Shown here: positions 17,732-26,727 of the stretch, in pieces
How positions within the stretch are numbered: the stretch's first letter is position 1
How the letters are laid out: every line of letters starts with the position of its first letter
Assembly: GCA_031279695.1 (NCBI GenBank)
Contig: JAITIA010000135.1
Location: 1-47,798, forward strand
Reading direction: 5' to 3'
Length of the DNA stretch: 47,798 nucleotides
Source: Prevotellaceae bacterium
GTDB lineage: Bacteria; Bacteroidota; Bacteroidia; Bacteroidales; UBA932
Notes under the pieces: generated by a model
What the model saw: only the letters and a program-made list of their open reading frames with translations
The model's database searches: none
Told to the model about the DNA's origin: nothing
Translations under genes and position numbers: made by a program

Positions 17732-20443
17732 TTAAAAAGTATGTCCCATCACAAAGTGCAGCTGTCCGCGTTTCATGTCTCTGCCTTCAATTCGGTCGAG
17801 TCCGTAGCCCCAGTCGAGACCCAATGTGCCTACTATATTGAGGTTTACGCGCACGCCCAGCCCCACCGAGCGTTTAATATCGAAAGGATTGAACTGATTG
17901 ATTGAACTCCAGCAGTTTCCGCCTTCGAGGAAGGTCAGCACAAAAATTTGCGATGCCGGCTGCATTATCACAGGATAGCGCAATTCCATTGTGTATTTGT
18001 TATATACGTTGCCCTGATATGCATTTCGAGCATTATCGTAGGGCGTCAGTGAGTTGTCTTCGTAGCCTCGCAGCGCTATAATATCCTGACCATACATTAC
18101 ATAGCCCGACATTCCGCCGCCGCCAACCACAAAGCCTTCAAACGGCGAATATCCCCATGCTTTGTTGTAATATCCGAGATATCCAAACTGTGCTTTTGCC
18201 ATAAGTATCAGATCTTCACCAATAAGCGGCTGAAAAAACGAGGCGTCCACAATCCATTTGTGATATTCTATCCATCTGTATTTTTCGGTCAGATTCATTT
18301 CCGCATAGTTTTTGCTGTTGTCGAACAGCGAATAGGGCGGCGTCATTTTTAAACGCACCGAAAAACTTGAGCCTTGACGCGGAAATATCGGATTAAAAAT
18401 CGAACTGCGACCAAAGGCAAATTCGAGGCTGAAATTGTTGGCGTTACCGTTCGAGAACAAAAATCCGCCCGTCCAGTTTTTGAGTTTATAGCGTTGAAGG
18501 GTAACATTATACGAAAGTGTAAAATGATTATCGGGCCATTTCAGCCGATGCCCCAAACCTACCGATAAACCAAGTACTTTCATGCTTTCGTTGCTGTCGT
18601 ATTCGTAATTATAATAAGGATAGCCGCCATAACCGTAGCCGCCGCCGTAACCGTAGCCGCTGCCATAGTCGTAGTATGGGTTGTAGATCGATGTTTGATT
18701 TGAATAATAGGCGCTTACCGAGAAATTGATTGGTTTTCGTCCGCCCAGCCAGGGTTCCATGAAACTGACGCTAAACTGTTGATAGCGTTTGCCATTGGTT
18801 TGGAAACGCAGCCCCAGAGTTTGTCCGTCGCCGGTAGGCACCGGTCGCCACGATTTGAGGTTGAGAGCGCGGCTTGCCGCAAAGTTGTTGAATGTAACGC
18901 CCACGCTTCCAACGAACATTCTTGCGCCCCAGCCTCCCGACAGTTCAAACTGGTCGTTGGAAACTTCTGTCAATTCGTAGTTTACATCAACTGTGCTTTC
19001 CACTTCGTTGGGTTTGATAAAGCCGCCTGCTTTTTTTGTCAATTCTTCGGCGTCGAAATATTTCATTGCCGAAAGCATTCGGATTGATTCTTTGAACTTG
19101 CTGACACTGAACAGGTCGCCCGGAACGGTGCGCAGTTCGCGACGGACAACGCGCTCGTTGGTTTTGGTGTTGCCGACAATTGTTACGCGGTTAATTCTTG
19201 CCTGTTCGCCTTCAAATATGCGGATTTCCAAATCGATAGAATCGCCTACAATGTTGGTTTCTACGGGATTGGCTCGGGCAAAAATATACCCGTTGTCGTG
19301 ATAAAAATACGTCATCACCGATTCGTCGTCGGTTTCCAGACGTTCTTTGAGCAGAACTCTGTCGTAAATATCACCTTTTTTTATACGAAGCACTCGGTGG
19401 AGATATTCGGTGGGATATTTGGTATTGCCAACCCAGTTTATATTCCTGAAATAGTAGCGAGTACCTTCGTGTACTTTGAGATTTATCGCAAGTCTGCTGT
19501 CGGAAACCTGATTGTCCGATTTTTTAAATATACGTTTAAAAAGAGGTCGTCGTTTGGGAACTTTGTAAACCGAATCGGCGAGAATTTCGGCGTCGCGATA
19601 ACCTTTTCTGTTATAATATTCAAGGACTTTGTCCTTGTCTTCTTCGTATTTCGACTCCACAAATTTTCGGGATTTAAAAATCGAGTGAAATGCAAATCCT
19701 TTTTCCTTTGTACCTTTCATGGCGGCTTTCAGTTTGCCTGAGCGGATTTTTTCGTTGCCTTCAAAAGTAATTTTACGGATTTTCACTTTCGATTTTCTAT
19801 CGACTTTAAATGTAACATTTACAGCATTTTTAAGAATGGTATCGTTTTTTACCGTTACATCGACTTCGGTGTTGAGGTAGCCTTTTTCGGCAAAATATTT
19901 TTTGATTTTTGCTACGTTCGACTGTATCACATAGTCGGAAAACGAGCCGCCGCGCCTCAGTGTCAGTATTTCCATCACGTCCTTGGTTTTGCTTTTTTTC
20001 AGACCTTTAACTTCCCACCGCATGATATGCGGACGTTCGGCAAGCTGAATTTCGAGCCAGGCTTTGTCCTCTTCAACCTTGACAATCCGGATATCCACAC
20101 TTCCATACGAGTTTTGCGACCAGAGCCGTTTGATAGCCTGCCGGCATTTGTCGTCGCCTGTGGCATTGCTTATCACGTCGCCAATTTTCAAACCGGAGAG
20201 GGTGATAATCTGATTTTTATCTGCATAATTGACTCCCGATACCGATATTTCTTCGATATAATATTTTTTCGGCAGTTCGTAGTTCAAATCCAGCACAGGG
20301 ATTGAATCCTGTTGAGCAAAAACGCTGTTATGCATTAGTATTCCGCATATTACGAATGCGCTTAGCAGGAACGTCTGTTTCACCGTTGTCGTTGTTTTGC
20401 AAATAGTTGTTATGCAAGTCTTATTTGGATATACTTGTTTCAT
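17732..20443 (-). CDS. bamA: Outer-membrane protein assembly factor BamA
   Basis: A 903-aa Omp85 protein that folds and inserts beta-barrel proteins. The signal peptide is long (cleavage after SVFA, Gln44), so translation might begin later than the ATG used here. Five POTRA domains occupy about residues 55-490 (YYIEEISVSGVNY starts the first; INRVTIVGNTKTNERVVRRE is the fifth). The barrel follows and ends VMGHTF with terminal Phe. The late-barrel motif VGLGVRVNLNIVG is present. Residues about 585-615 are an unusual Gly/Tyr-rich loop between barrel strands. The gene starts 10 nt after uppS. Confidence 0.96.
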   Translation of the reverse strand: MKQVYPNKTCITTICKTTTTVKQTFLLSAFVICGILMHNSVFAQQDSIPVLDLNYELPKKYYIEEISVSGVNYADKNQIITLSGLKIGDVISNATGDDKCRQAIKRLWSQNSYGSVDIRIVKVEEDKAWLEIQLAERPHIMRWEVKGLKKSKTKDVMEILTLRRGGSFSDYVIQSNVAKIKKYFAEKGYLNTEVDVTVKNDTILKNAVNVTFKVDRKSKVKIRKITFEGNEKIRSGKLKAAMKGTKEKGFAFHSIFKSRKFVESKYEEDKDKVLEYYNRKGYRDAEILADSVYKVPKRRPLFKRIFKKSDNQVSDSRLAINLKVHEGTRYYFRNINWVGNTKYPTEYLHRVLRIKKGDIYDRVLLKERLETDDESVMTYFYHDNGYIFARANPVETNIVGDSIDLEIRIFEGEQARINRVTIVGNTKTNERVVRRELRTVPGDLFSVSKFKESIRMLSAMKYFDAEELTKKAGGFIKPNEVESTVDVNYELTEVSNDQFELSGGWGARMFVGSVGVTFNNFAASRALNLKSWRPVPTGDGQTLGLRFQTNGKRYQQFSVSFMEPWLGGRKPINFSVSAYYSNQTSIYNPYYDYGSGYGYGGGYGYGGYPYYNYEYDSNESMKVLGLSVGLGHRLKWPDNHFTLSYNVTLQRYKLKNWTGGFLFSNGNANNFSLEFAFGRSSIFNPIFPRQGSSFSVRLKMTPPYSLFDNSKNYAEMNLTEKYRWIEYHKWIVDASFFQPLIGEDLILMAKAQFGYLGYYNKAWGYSPFEGFVVGGGGMSGYVMYGQDIIALRGYEDNSLTPYDNARNAYQGNVYNKYTMELRYPVIMQPASQIFVLTFLEGGNCWSSINQFNPFDIKRSVGLGVRVNLNIVGTLGLDWGYGLDRIEGRDMKRGQLHFVMGHTF

Positions 20444-20453
20444 TAATTATTTG

Positions 20454-21179
20454 TTACTGATTTATTTGTTCGCTTGTTTTGCCAAATCTCCGTTCTCTTT
20501 TCCGATATTCGTCGAGAGCGTGCTCGAAGTCTTTTTTTCTAAAATCGGGCCACAGAACGGCGGGAAAATAAAATTCACTGTAAGCCGCCTGCCATAGCAG
20601 GAAATTGCTTAACCGCTGTTCACCGCTTGTGCGGATTATCAATTCCGGGTCGGGCATCCCAAATGTTGTCAAATTTTGTTCAAAAAAATTTTCATTAATA
20701 CTTTCTGGTTTAATATTTTCTGCCACCACTTTTTCTACTGTGCGCTTCACTGCCTCCACAATTTCCCATCGCGAACTATAGGCGAGGGCGAGCGTTAAAA
20801 CCAAACCTGTGTTGTTCGACGTAAATTCTATTGCTTGGTTTAATTTGCCCTGCACATTTTCGGGAAAGGACGCCAAATTGCCAATGGCTTTGAGCCGTAC
20901 TTTGTTTTTGTGCAGATTGGGTGTTTCCTTAACAATCGCATCGACAAGCAGTTCCATCAAACCGTTAATTTCGTCGCGGGGTCTGTCCCAGTTTTCGGTC
21001 GAAAAAGCATAAAGAGTGAGAAATTCGACGCCCTTTTCGCCGCAAAATTCTACCGCCTCCCTCACCGACGTAACCCCGTTTTTATGTCCATGAATTCTGT
21101 TCAATCCAAATTTTTTAGCCCATCGTCCGTTGCCGTCCATTATGATGGCTATATGTCTGGGTATCTTGAATTTATCCAT
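20454..21179 (-). CDS. uppS: Isoprenyl transferase (undecaprenyl diphosphate synthase)
   Basis: A 241-aa cis-prenyltransferase making the C55 lipid carrier for peptidoglycan and surface glycans. HIAIIMDGNGRWAKK carries the catalytic Asp15. FSTENWDRP and the closing signature RTSGEQRLSNFLLWQ, followed by EFYFP, are all present. ATG 21179 is preferred; an in-frame GTG at 21203 would add eight residues with no family support. First gene of the operon with bamA and two skp genes. Confidence 0.95.
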   Translation of the reverse strand: MDKFKIPRHIAIIMDGNGRWAKKFGLNRIHGHKNGVTSVREAVEFCGEKGVEFLTLYAFSTENWDRPRDEINGLMELLVDAIVKETPNLHKNKVRLKAIGNLASFPENVQGKLNQAIEFTSNNTGLVLTLALAYSSRWEIVEAVKRTVEKVVAENIKPESINENFFEQNLTTFGMPDPELIIRTSGEQRLSNFLLWQAAYSEFYFPAVLWPDFRKKDFEHALDEYRKRERRFGKTSEQINQ

Positions 21180-21226
21180 GTTTAAATTCTGTGTTTTATG
21201 CACATTTTACCTCTTTTTTCAGGCTG

Positions 21227-21234
21227 CAAAGTTA
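21227..21234 (-). promoter_or_regulatory. -7 element for uppS-bamA operon
   Basis: On the minus strand this reads TAACTTTG (TAnnTTTG), about 47 nt before the uppS ATG. No well-spaced -33 TTTG was found, so the call rests on the -7 box and position. Confidence 0.5.
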
Positions 21235-21298
21235 ATCATTATTTTGATTTTTTCGTTTTTTTTGCAAAAACCGGAGAAAAAAATTACCGTTCGATTTA

Positions 21299-22414
21299 TC
21301 AATTTCTGATGCGTTTATTCATCACATCCGACTGAATATTTATTGATTCCTGATGAATCAGGTCGAGATATTTTTTCAGAAAATCTTCGCTCAAACCCAT
21401 TGCTTTGCCCATATTCAGGCGATTACCCACGATACTGCTCCAGCGATCCATTTGCAGAATGGTTACATTGTTTTCCTTTTTATACTGTCCGATTTTTTCG
21501 GAGATTTTCATTCGCAGCGAAAGTTTTTGAATGATTTCATCGTCCAAAAGGTCAATTTCTTCGCGCATTTTCGACAGCGCGGTCGGGGCTTGATTTTGCA
21601 TCGGGCTGGTCGAACGTAGCAACAATCCGTAGATCAGGTCGCCATATTGGTCGGGCGTAAGTTGCTGTTTGGCGTCGCTCCATGCGCATCCCGGATTGTT
21701 GTGAACTTCAATCATTAAGCCGTTTACTTCCATATCGAGCGATTTTTGCGCAATGAAGGGAATCAGTTCGGTATTTCCACATATATGGCTTGGGTCACAG
21801 ACTATTGGCAAGTCGGGACAGGCGGCTTTGAGTTCGATAGGGATATTCCACATCGGCAAATTGCGGAACACGCTTTTTTCGTAGGACGAAAATCCGCGAT
21901 GAATAGCGCCAAGTTTCTTAATACCAGCCTTACTGATGCGTTCCAGCGCCCCAATCCAGAGTTCGACGTCGGGGTTGACGGGATTTTTGACCAGCACTGC
22001 CACGTCGCTGCCTTTCAGCGCATCGGCAATTTCCTGTACCGAAAACGGATTTGCCGATGTTCGTGCTCCAACCCACAATAAATCAACGCCATACTTCAGC
22101 GCCAGTTCCACATGTTCGGCATTGGCAACTTCGGTGGCAATGCGAAAACCTGTTTCTTTTTTGACTGTCTGCATCCATGGAAGTCCCTTAACACCAATAC
22201 CTTCAAAGGAATTGGGACGGGTGCGCGGTTTCCAGATGCCGGCTCGGAAAAAACTGACCCGTTTGGTGTTTTTAAGCTTAACGGCGGTATCGACTAATTG
22301 TTCCTCGCTTTCGGCGCTGCACGGACCGGCAATCAAAAGTGGCCAGTCGGCATTCTCCAACTCATTGGGAATGCGCTCTATATCGATTGATATTTTTGTT
22401 CCTGTATATGTCAT
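21299..22414 (-). CDS. Bifunctional DAHP synthase / chorismate mutase type II
   Basis: A 371-aa fusion of the first shikimate-pathway enzyme with chorismate mutase. Residues about 20-260 are a DAHP synthase of the KDPS-like type: LLIAGPCSAESEEQL, FRAGIWKPRTRPNSFEG, AVLVKNPVNPD, GAIHRGFS and IVCDPSHICGN. Residues about 280-365 are AroQ-type mutase (MREEIDLLDDEIIQKLSLRM, ISEKIGQYKKENN). The fusion allows feedback control of the synthase through the mutase domain in related proteins. Monocistronic here. Confidence 0.94.
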   Translation of the reverse strand: MTYTGTKISIDIERIPNELENADWPLLIAGPCSAESEEQLVDTAVKLKNTKRVSFFRAGIWKPRTRPNSFEGIGVKGLPWMQTVKKETGFRIATEVANAEHVELALKYGVDLLWVGARTSANPFSVQEIADALKGSDVAVLVKNPVNPDVELWIGALERISKAGIKKLGAIHRGFSSYEKSVFRNLPMWNIPIELKAACPDLPIVCDPSHICGNTELIPFIAQKSLDMEVNGLMIEVHNNPGCAWSDAKQQLTPDQYGDLIYGLLLRSTSPMQNQAPTALSKMREEIDLLDDEIIQKLSLRMKISEKIGQYKKENNVTILQMDRWSSIVGNRLNMGKAMGLSEDFLKKYLDLIHQESINIQSDVMNKRIRN

Positions 22415-22458
22415 AATCTTCTATTCTATTCAGTACAAATGTTTTTAAAAAATTGCGC

Positions 22459-22466
22459 CAAAAGTA
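22459..22466 (-). promoter_or_regulatory. -7 element for the DAHP synthase gene
   Basis: The minus strand reads TACTTTTG, a match to TAnnTTTG, 44 nt before the ATG. The -33 region is AT-rich without a clear TTTG. Confidence 0.5.
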
Positions 22467-22708
22467 ATAAAAAAATTATAATCTGTTGCAGATTTTACAT
22501 TAAAATATTATATCACAGACATTTAAAAAGCCTGTTTTTGACCGTCCAAACTGTGATTTTCGTGTAATTTTCGTGATTTTTATGATTGTTTGCGTATCAG
22601 TGGTTAATAAATAGTGTCCGTCCGAAAACTCGAATACACGTAACCGCCGTCCCTGCCCCAGCCTGTCCGCCGCAGGCATTAATCACTAATCACTAATCAC
22701 TAAAAAGA
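22467..22708. other. Intergenic repeat region between divergent genes
   Basis: No gene is seen. It contains a reverse copy of the ATCACAGTT-type repeat (22549-22588) and the CCGCCGCAGGCATT/heptamer repeat (22666-22705), which ends a few bases before the lpdA promoter. Confidence 0.6.
22666..22705 (+). repeat. CCGCCGCAGGCATT repeat with three AATCACT heptamers (copy B)
   Basis: TCCGCCGCAGGCATT is followed by AATCACT three times and then AA. Same family as 21-52 but with one more heptamer. It abuts the lpdA promoter. Confidence 0.8.
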
Positions 22709-22740
22709 TTTGTGCATTTCACAAATTTGATATACATTTG
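22709..22740 (+). promoter_or_regulatory. Promoter of lpdA
   Basis: TTTG (22709-22712) and TACATTTG (22733-22740) are 20 bp apart, an excellent match to the Bacteroidetes consensus, 21 nt before the chosen ATG. This excludes the in-frame TTG at 22738 as a start. Confidence 0.75.
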
Positions 22741-22761
22741 CATTTTAATTTTTTTCGATTT

Positions 22762-24138
22762 ATGCGATATGATGTAATTGTAACAGGCAGTGGACCTGGA
22801 GGATACGTGGCAGCGATATGTGCTGCGCAACACAAATTCAAAACTGCTTTAGTCGAATATTCCGATGCCGGCGGCGTATGTCTGAACAGAGGCTGTATTC
22901 CGGCAAAAACTCTGCTCAAAAGCGTTTCCGTTCTCGAAAATTGCAGACATGCAGGCGAGTACGGAATAATTGCAGGCGAATGTAACCCCGACATTGAAAA
23001 AATTGTTGCCCGCGCCCGCAACGTCTCCCAAACCATGAGCAGAGGCGTTGATTTTCTGTTAAAAAAAAACGGAATATATCTGATTCGCGGTCATGGCAGG
23101 CTGCTTGCTCCCGATACCATGGAAATTGATGGTAATAAAACCATTACCGCCTCGCACATCATCCTTGCAACCGGCGCCCGTCCCAAAGAACTGCCAAACT
23201 TACCGATAGACGAAAAATATGTAAAAAGCTATAAAACTGCGCTTTTCCCCGAACATATACCCGCTTCGATGCTGGTTGTTGGTTCGGGAGCAATTGGTAC
23301 GGAACTCGCCTGCTTCTATAATGCTGTCGGTACGAAAGTTACGATGGTTGAATACTTGCCGCGCATTGTTCCGCTCGAAGACGAAGACGTGTCGGCACAA
23401 TTGAGCCGCTCGCTGCGCAAATCCGGCATAAGGGTGATGACCGATTCGTCGGTCGATTCGCTTGTTGTTGGCTCAAATGGCTGTACAGCAAGCATATCAA
23501 CAAAAAAAGGAAAGGAAACAGCCGTTTATGAGCAGATACTGTCGGCTGTTGGGGTAACTGCCAATATCGAAAATCTTGGACTCGAAACCCTTGGCGTTGA
23601 AATAATAAACGGCAAAATTGCAACCGACCGGTTTTACCGTACAAACGTCGAAGGCGTGTATGCCATTGGCGATGTGATTGCTACGCCATCGCTGGCTCAT
23701 GTTGCTTCGGCTGAGGCAATTGTTTGCGTCGAAAAAATTGCAGGCGTCGGTGTTCCGCCAATCGACTATACCAATATCCCCTCGTGCATTTACACAAATC
23801 CCGAAATTGCATCCGTTGGACTGACTGAAAAACAGGCAACTGAGTCGGGATTGCCATTCCGCGTCGGCAAATTTCCATACACGGCGTCGGGCAAGGCGGC
23901 GGCGACAGGCTGTCGCGACGGTTTTGTAAAACTTCTTTTCGATAATAATTCGGATAAACTCATTGGCGCACATCTTGTTGGCTCAGGCGTAACCGAAATG
24001 ATTGCCGGACTTGTTGCTGCAAAAAAATTCGAACTCACCGCCGCTCAATTACATTCGATTATTCATCCGCATCCAACAATGAGTGAGGCGATTATGGAAG
24101 CAGCGGCTGCCGCTCACAATCAATGCATACATTTATGA
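22762..24138 (+). CDS. lpdA: Dihydrolipoyl dehydrogenase (E3)
   Basis: A 458-aa flavoprotein disulfide reductase that reoxidises lipoamide in 2-oxoacid dehydrogenase or glycine-cleavage complexes. It has the FAD loop GSGPGGYVAA, the redox pair CLNRGC, the NAD-binding GSGAIGTELACFYNAVG, YAIGDV, and the C-terminal HPHPTMSE with the active-site His. No E1, E2 or glycine-cleavage gene is near, so it probably serves complexes encoded elsewhere. The start is set by the promoter at 22709-22740. Confidence 0.94.
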   Translation: MRYDVIVTGSGPGGYVAAICAAQHKFKTALVEYSDAGGVCLNRGCIPAKTLLKSVSVLENCRHAGEYGIIAGECNPDIEKIVARARNVSQTMSRGVDFLLKKNGIYLIRGHGRLLAPDTMEIDGNKTITASHIILATGARPKELPNLPIDEKYVKSYKTALFPEHIPASMLVVGSGAIGTELACFYNAVGTKVTMVEYLPRIVPLEDEDVSAQLSRSLRKSGIRVMTDSSVDSLVVGSNGCTASISTKKGKETAVYEQILSAVGVTANIENLGLETLGVEIINGKIATDRFYRTNVEGVYAIGDVIATPSLAHVASAEAIVCVEKIAGVGVPPIDYTNIPSCIYTNPEIASVGLTEKQATESGLPFRVGKFPYTASGKAAATGCRDGFVKLLFDNNSDKLIGAHLVGSGVTEMIAGLVAAKKFELTAAQLHSIIHPHPTMSEAIMEAAAAAHNQCIHL

Positions 24139-24211
24139 ATAATTGATTAACCGAATAATGCACACAATCAATGTATTTATATGCCTGATTATATGAATAA
24201 AACAGTTTTTT

Positions 24212-24568
24212 ATGGATAACACAGACAGTCTGCTGGAATATGCAAAAAAAATGCTCGACAGGGGCGACGGGTATTCAAGTATTATTTATTATCTTGATAA
24301 TAAAGGTGTTTCTCCGGAAACTCGAAGGGAAATAATTCTGAAACTCGATGAATACAAAAAAGCGAAACAGGCAAACGACAGCAGGAGAAACGACTTGTAT
24401 TCAGTGTCGTGGCTCAAAATTGCAGTCGGAACAGCATTTTTTGTACTGACACTTTATTTGATGAAATTCAACATAATAGCCTTTCCGTGGACACTCATCG
24501 GTTTTGCCATCGGAGGACGAACACTCTACGAAATCATAAAAATATTTATAAACTTTTTTAAATCATAA
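24212..24568 (+). CDS. Small membrane protein of unknown function
   Basis: A 118-aa protein I do not recognise. Residues 1-65 are charged and helical (MDNTDSLLEYAKKMLDRGDG; ETRREIILKLDEYKKAKQ). Two hydrophobic segments follow (about 69-85 and 89-113), and it ends IFINFFKS. It lies 4 nt before uxaC and 73 nt after lpdA on the same strand, so it is probably co-transcribed with uxaC. Nothing in the sequence shows that it acts in uronate metabolism. Confidence 0.75.
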   Translation: MDNTDSLLEYAKKMLDRGDGYSSIIYYLDNKGVSPETRREIILKLDEYKKAKQANDSRRNDLYSVSWLKIAVGTAFFVLTLYLMKFNIIAFPWTLIGFAIGGRTLYEIIKIFINFFKS

Positions 24569-24572
24569 AAAT

Positions 24573-25976
24573 ATGAAAAAATTTATGGACAACAATTTTG
24601 TTCTGCAAACAGAAACCGCTCAGTATCTGTATCATGAACATGCAAAACATTTGCCGGTAATTGATTATCACTGCCATCTCGACCCAAAACTGATTGCCGA
24701 AGATTACCGTTTCGACAATCTGGGCGAACTGCTGCTGGCAGAAGACCACTACAAGTGGAGAGCAATGAGAACCAACGGAATAGATGAACGCTACATCACC
24801 GGAAATGCCGGTTACAGGGAAAAATTCGACAAGTGGGCGGAAACAGTTCCCTATACCATGCGTAATCCGCTGTATCACTGGACGCATCTTGAACTGCAAA
24901 GAACTTTTGGCGTTGACAAACTGCTGAAACCCGAAACGGCAAAAGAGATTTACGACGAATGCAGCGAAAAACTGCGCCGCCCCGAATTTTCGGCACGCGG
25001 GCTGATGAAATACTTTAAGGTAGAGGCAGTTTGCACCACCGACGACCCCGTCGATTCGCTTGAACATCATCTTCGACTGAAAAACGAAGGCTTCGACGTC
25101 AAGGTTTTACCAACTTGGCGTCCCGACAAGGCTATGGCTGTGGAGTCGCCCGCAAATTTCAAAAAATATATCGACCGGCTGGCGGAGGTTTCGGGCATTA
25201 CAATCGGCAGTTTCGCCAATCTTATTGAGGCTCTGCGCAAACGCCACGATTTTTTTGCCTCGTCAGGCTGCAAACTTTCCGACCATGGTTTCGAGGAGTT
25301 TTTTGCCGAAGACTATACCGAATCCGAACTCAATGGGATTTTCAAGAAAGTGTATGGAGGCGAGGAGCTTACGCCGGAAGAAACGGCAAAATACAAATCA
25401 GCCCTACTCTACGAAGGCGCTGTGATGGATTGGGAAAAAGGCTGGACACAACAGTTTCATTATGGCGTAATTCGCAATAATAATACACGCATGTTCCGTA
25501 GGGCAGGCGCGGATTTGGGCTTCGATTCAATCAGCGACCCGAACGTGGCAAAGTCGATGGCTAAATTTTTCGACCGGCTGGATGTGGACGGCAAACTGAC
25601 GAAAACCATTGTGTATAATCTCAATCCACGTGATAATCATCTACTTGCCGCAATGATGGGAAATTTTCAGGACGGGTCGATTGCCGGAAAAATGCAGTTC
25701 GGCTCGGGATGGTGGTTTCTCGACCAGAAAGCGGGCATGGAAGCGCAAATGAACACCCTTTCAGCACTCGGCTTGCTGAGTCGTTTTGTGGGTATGCTAA
25801 CCGATTCGCGCAGTTTTGTGTCCTACACTCGACATGAATATTTCCGCAGAATTTTGTGCAACCTGACAGGTAACGACGTGGAACAGGGACTGTTGCCCGC
25901 ATCGGAATTGCCTTTTATTGGACAATTGATTGAAAATATATCGTATTATAATGCGAAAAATTATCTGAATTTGTGA
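24573..25976 (+). CDS. uxaC: Glucuronate isomerase
   Basis: A 467-aa amidohydrolase-fold enzyme that isomerises D-glucuronate to fructuronate and galacturonate to tagaturonate. It has the metal-binding VIDYHCHLDP near residue 28, KVEAVCTTDDPVDSLEHH, and the late PFIGQLIENISYYNAKNYL typical of UxaC. Length is normal. The usual partners (uxaB, uxuA, uxuB, kdgK) are not in the window, so the pathway must be dispersed. The gene overlaps nothing; a MITE-like element starts 24 nt downstream. Confidence 0.95.
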   Translation: MKKFMDNNFVLQTETAQYLYHEHAKHLPVIDYHCHLDPKLIAEDYRFDNLGELLLAEDHYKWRAMRTNGIDERYITGNAGYREKFDKWAETVPYTMRNPLYHWTHLELQRTFGVDKLLKPETAKEIYDECSEKLRRPEFSARGLMKYFKVEAVCTTDDPVDSLEHHLRLKNEGFDVKVLPTWRPDKAMAVESPANFKKYIDRLAEVSGITIGSFANLIEALRKRHDFFASSGCKLSDHGFEEFFAEDYTESELNGIFKKVYGGEELTPEETAKYKSALLYEGAVMDWEKGWTQQFHYGVIRNNNTRMFRRAGADLGFDSISDPNVAKSMAKFFDRLDVDGKLTKTIVYNLNPRDNHLLAAMMGNFQDGSIAGKMQFGSGWWFLDQKAGMEAQMNTLSALGLLSRFVGMLTDSRSFVSYTRHEYFRRILCNLTGNDVEQGLLPASELPFIGQLIENISYYNAKNYLNL

Positions 25977-26000
25977 GAGAAAAAAAAATCGGATTTTCGG

Positions 26001-26183
26001 TTTAGGGATGTGAAATAAATAAGATGTTTCTGTTTCATGGCAAAAAAGCCGGTAACCTTTTACCGCAAAGGACGCAAAGGTTACCGCGAAGGGCGCAAAG
26101 GCTTTGCGTTCCTTGCGTAATCTTTGTGATCCTGGCGGTAAAAAAGTCGCAAGTTTATAAGTTATTTATTTCATGTCCCTTAA
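26001..26183. repeat. 183-bp MITE-like element with 22-bp terminal inverted repeats
   Basis: The ends 26001-26022 and 26162-26183 are inverted repeats matching at 19 of 22 positions. Inside are repeated CGCAAAGG-type blocks facing their complements (GCAAAGGCTTTGC centre; TTACCGC near the left, GCGGTAA near the right), so the whole could fold. No transposase frame exists. A related core (GATGCAAAGGCTTTGCGATAAAA) lies at 38956-38978. Confidence 0.7.
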
Positions 26184-26211
26184 TATCGTTGAACGGTAAT
26201 TCATGTATTTT

Positions 26212-26727
26212 TTATAGTATTTTTGCAAAATTATGTATATTATTTTCAACATATTCTTTTATTTTTTCCGTTTCGCCGTCATTAATTTTATAATATTCTT
26301 CCTCCAAGGGCTCAAAATCCGTTATTTTTTTATATAATCCACAAAATTCCTCTGCTTCCTTTTCCGCCTCAAGTTCTTCCTGATATTTAATATATATTTC
26401 TTTCGCTTTATCAACAATTTGAGCAGTTTTTTCAGCGCCCCATGATTTTAGATATCCGGAAAACGGAGTATCAAAAATATATCCGCCATACCCGTTGTTA
26501 ATCAATTGTATAAATCCGCCATTGCAAACTTGACTGTCAAGATACATATATGCCAGAAGCGTATGTTGATATTCATTAAAATCACCAGTAATGTTACCAT
26601 TTTCAATCATCTCAAAATATTTATCTAAAAAAACATATATGAGCTTCCATGCGTCATCCTTCGCATTTTCAATGTCTTGTCTGCTAATTTCAGGTAAAAA
26701 TGCCTTTTCATTTTCCATGTTATTCAT
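26212..26727 (-). CDS. DUF4375 (DMP19-like) protein
   Basis: A 171-aa acidic cytoplasmic protein. The central segment, with VCNGGFIQLINNGYGGYI and SGYLKSWGAEKTAQIVDKA, fits DUF4375. That family includes DMP19, described as a DNA-mimic protein in Neisseria. Residues about 130-150 are very acidic and coiled-coil-like. It stands alone, with lower GC than its neighbours and next to a mobile-type repeat, so recent acquisition is possible. Family match is from recalled motif; function here is unknown. Confidence 0.7.
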   Translation of the reverse strand: MNNMENEKAFLPEISRQDIENAKDDAWKLIYVFLDKYFEMIENGNITGDFNEYQHTLLAYMYLDSQVCNGGFIQLINNGYGGYIFDTPFSGYLKSWGAEKTAQIVDKAKEIYIKYQEELEAEKEAEEFCGLYKKITDFEPLEEEYYKINDGETEKIKEYVENNIHNFAKIL

